Origin: Adineta ricciae
Taxonomy: Eukaryota > Rotifera > Eurotatoria > Adinetida > Adinetidae
Direction of reading: 5' to 3'
Length of the DNA: 64,000 nucleotides
Assembly (NCBI GenBank): GCA_905250025.1
Contig: CAJNOJ010000105.1
Span: forward strand, 62,001-126,000
Shown piece by piece: positions 61,879-64,000 of the stretch. The notes beneath the pieces are model-generated. The model had not been told where the DNA came from. It saw only the letters and a list, made by a program, of their open reading frames with translations, and searched no databases. Made by a program: the position numbers and the translations under genes. Every line of letters starts with the position of its first letter. Within the stretch, counting starts at the first letter, position 1.

Positions 61879-63762
61879 TCAATTTTCAATTTTATTTTCT
61901 AATTTTTGTATACAATTTTCCAGTGTCAATCGAATTCGTTCTCGATTTTTAATCATACTGAACTTTCTCCAAGCAGTCAGTTTGCCTTCTTGGAGATAAC
62001 GAGCAATAACATTCACATCTTTAATATCACTAATCAATCGAAAGTAATCGATCAATCGTGCATTGGGCACCATAGTTATTTGACCTTGAAATTCCTGTAA
62101 GAATAAAAACGACCAATCTTGTTCTTGAACGGCAGGTAACACATCTAACATTCCTAAAACACGTAGATACTTCTTCATATCTTCTTTTAAAAGTAGTTCA
62201 AATGTAGCTAGAAGAAATCCTCCACGATATGCGCCCCCGCGTAAACGCCAGCCGGATGGGAGTCCACCTTGCCCACGCGCATTGAAAAAGAATGGAATTA
62301 TGTGTGGATTGGTTTGACTAACTAGAAAATAACTACAACCAAATACTTCCGATAGTGTATTCAATGGAATATCATTCTCGAAACTTCCGTCACGGAACTG
62401 TAATCGTTCATCATGCAATGGTCGGTAACTTATTTCACCATGTCGATTGACTAGTTTTTCAATTAAATGAACGGGATGAATCAGACCAGGCACAGCTGCT
62501 GATGCTAAGACAGCCGATGCTATTGTGACATTCGGCGTTGAGAGATAATTGAGACAGAGAGGCGGCGAATGTTTCCGTGCGCTTGTTGCGGTGATGTTCA
62601 ATATCCGACCGGTTTTTTCATATGCTTCCTTGAAAGTCAATCCAACCGTTCCTGGTCCATCGGCACCTGCAAACCACTGCAATTTCTCTAGCCAACGATC
62701 TCGATCGAACATCGCGCGATGCTTCACATAATTTTTCAGTCGATCGATCCAAGAAACATCGAAACAATTGAATTGTGATAATAAAATATTCGCTTCTAAT
62801 GTTGATCGTAGTTCTTCATCAGATCGGGTGCAAACAACAGCTGCCACAACTGCTCCACTACTTGTACCACTGATAATTTTCGGTAGATATCCAGAGGACA
62901 GAAGTGCCTTGACGACTCCCCAATGATAATGACCAATACCAGCGCCACCTGATAAGCATAATGCTGTTGCACCGTAATGAAATTTCATTGCTTTCAACGC
63001 TTGTAAGACAAGTTCAGTCGATGGAAGTTCCTCTGATGTACTGTTCACATTTATCATATCGATTGTTCGCAATTCACTGTAATCGATCGATGATAAATTA
63101 TCTGTTGAATGTGAACTTTTGATTTGAATCGATTGAGCTTGTTCGGTAAGATACTCTAAACTTGTAACAATCTCTTCAATATATTCCTCAATGACGTATT
63201 TCGTGCCAACTAAACTTTTCGAATACAAATGCTCGTTGAGTATACCATTCATGTTTTTATTGATACACATTTGCAATAGTTTCATATTCTTTTCTAAATC
63301 ACCAGATTCACGAGAAGTTTTTAATTCATTAGTCAACTTTCGAATTAGTGTATTGTTGTAATATTTCGATTCCGAACTGGCTTTCCACACTTCTCGTCCG
63401 TGTAGTTTATCGGTTTCGTTAGCATATTCATACCATTCTTCATATGTTTCAGCATTGTTCAACATCGGTGGACGAATAAAGATTGATTCGAGTAGTCGAA
63501 TGAAGTACCGTAGAGATATATAAATAATCAATTCAATGATGATAAACGACATAAAACAAACAAATATCGGCCATTTCAAAACGCGTTTTGTGCCAAGTAG
63601 ATAACAGAAGAATACGACGATGCCGATCGTTACATAGAACGCATGTGTCGATGTTATGTCGTATCCTAGCCATTGAAATAGTGTTTGTGGTATTATGACA
63701 AGTACTCTCTTTTGAGAAATAAAGTAACATATGGTACCAACAATGAATAATCCCATAAACAT
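61879..63762 (-). CDS. Patatin-like triacylglycerol lipase (SDP1/TGL type)
   Basis: Single exon, 627 aa. Three N-terminal hydrophobic segments (residues about 4-90) anchor it to a membrane. Then comes the DUF3336-type region (MCINKNMNGILNEHLYSKSL, GTKYVIEEYIEEI) typical of yeast Tgl3-5 and plant SDP1. The patatin domain has the oxyanion loop LSGGAGIGHYHWG, nucleophile Ser301 in GTSSG and partner Asp458 in FRDGSFEND. It should release fatty acids from triacylglycerol at lipid droplets or ER. The patatin/DUF3336 architecture is the fungal, plant and protist one rather than the usual animal PNPLA type. The start is MFMGLFIVGTICYFI. Confidence 0.92.
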   Translation of the reverse strand: MFMGLFIVGTICYFISQKRVLVIIPQTLFQWLGYDITSTHAFYVTIGIVVFFCYLLGTKRVLKWPIFVCFMSFIIIELIIYISLRYFIRLLESIFIRPPMLNNAETYEEWYEYANETDKLHGREVWKASSESKYYNNTLIRKLTNELKTSRESGDLEKNMKLLQMCINKNMNGILNEHLYSKSLVGTKYVIEEYIEEIVTSLEYLTEQAQSIQIKSSHSTDNLSSIDYSELRTIDMINVNSTSEELPSTELVLQALKAMKFHYGATALCLSGGAGIGHYHWGVVKALLSSGYLPKIISGTSSGAVVAAVVCTRSDEELRSTLEANILLSQFNCFDVSWIDRLKNYVKHRAMFDRDRWLEKLQWFAGADGPGTVGLTFKEAYEKTGRILNITATSARKHSPPLCLNYLSTPNVTIASAVLASAAVPGLIHPVHLIEKLVNRHGEISYRPLHDERLQFRDGSFENDIPLNTLSEVFGCSYFLVSQTNPHIIPFFFNARGQGGLPSGWRLRGGAYRGGFLLATFELLLKEDMKKYLRVLGMLDVLPAVQEQDWSFLFLQEFQGQITMVPNARLIDYFRLISDIKDVNVIARYLQEGKLTAWRKFSMIKNRERIRLTLENCIQKLENKIEN

Positions 63763-64000
63763 GCTGGTAGAAACAAATGAGTCGAATTTAGCCTGTTATT
63801 GTTAAGATAATCTTGTTCACAGTGGTCTTCAAACTTTTTAAGTGCAAAACGAAATATATTTTCTTTTCTCTGTGCGAGTGATAAACACTCTACTCACCTG
63901 TTATCAGCATAAATGAAATCACGTCGGTTTTTTTACTCCGTTTCTCATCTATTTATTGAATTTACAAAAAAAAAGTAAAAGATAAAAAAGATATGACCCA
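63763..64000. other. Window-end sequence, no gene recognised
   Basis: Upstream flank of the patatin lipase; AT-rich with A-runs, no coding feature visible. Confidence 0.4.

Overview
The window reads as nuclear DNA of a small-genome invertebrate animal, most likely a bdelloid rotifer (Rotaria or Adineta type). Four observations support this. The DNA is AT-rich. Multi-exon genes have tiny GT-AG introns, mostly 42-75 nt. Large genes without introns (GPCRs, lipase, aldo/keto reductase, a 1574-codon receptor) lie among multi-exon genes. The gene families are ones characteristic of these animals: R-S-E ADP-ribosyltransferases, NHL-EGF membrane proteins, F-box proteins and many rhodopsin-type receptors. 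Species was inferred from gene content, not from a marker gene. Spliced models were built by hand from splice sites, phase and family conservation; every listed model closes in frame.

Layout. 0-10 kb: NHL-EGF pseudogene (-), SLC33A1-type acetyl-CoA transporter (+), GPCR (+), a fusion of a CEP164-type WW module with an arginine ADP-ribosyltransferase (-), F-box protein (+), broken metallophosphoesterase (-). 10.3-12.2 kb: no gene seen. 12.2-18 kb: mucin-like Ser/Thr-rich membrane protein (+), then a 12-exon protein with cupredoxin-like repeats and a chitobiase-type segment (+). 18-29.6 kb: GH31 alpha-glucosidase (-) and a small secreted protein (+), present as two diverged, partly overlapping copies joined at a single N (24052). 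Each copy lacks exactly the end the other supplies, which suggests two haplotypes joined head to tail. 29.7-37.3 kb: aldo/keto reductase (-), ATP8B-like P4-ATPase (+), LicD/fukutin-like pseudogene (-). 37.6-49.3 kb: GPCR (-), Cys-rich ephrin-receptor-like membrane protein (-), secreted beta-lactamase-fold hydrolase (+), tiny Cys-rich protein (+), two convergent GPCRs, and a CCHC-macro-PARP gene (-). 50.5-64 kb: NHL-EGF membrane protein (+), small ORF (-), 1574-codon LDLR/EGF/7TM receptor (-), a tandem pair of single-pass membrane proteins (+), patatin lipase of SDP1/TGL type (-).

How the genes relate. There is no operon and no obvious shared pathway. Two themes recur: cell-surface or signalling proteins (five 7TM genes, NHL-EGF, mucin, LDLR/EGF, paired single-pass proteins), and ADP-ribosylation (an R-S-E transferase and an H-Y-I PARP with a macro domain). 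At least three loci are clearly decayed genes next to intact ones.

The strongest candidates for something undescribed are the CEP164-WW/ADP-ribosyltransferase fusion at 5598-7451, the zinc-knuckle/macro/PARP protein at 47758-49254, and the tandem single-pass pair at 60409-61852.
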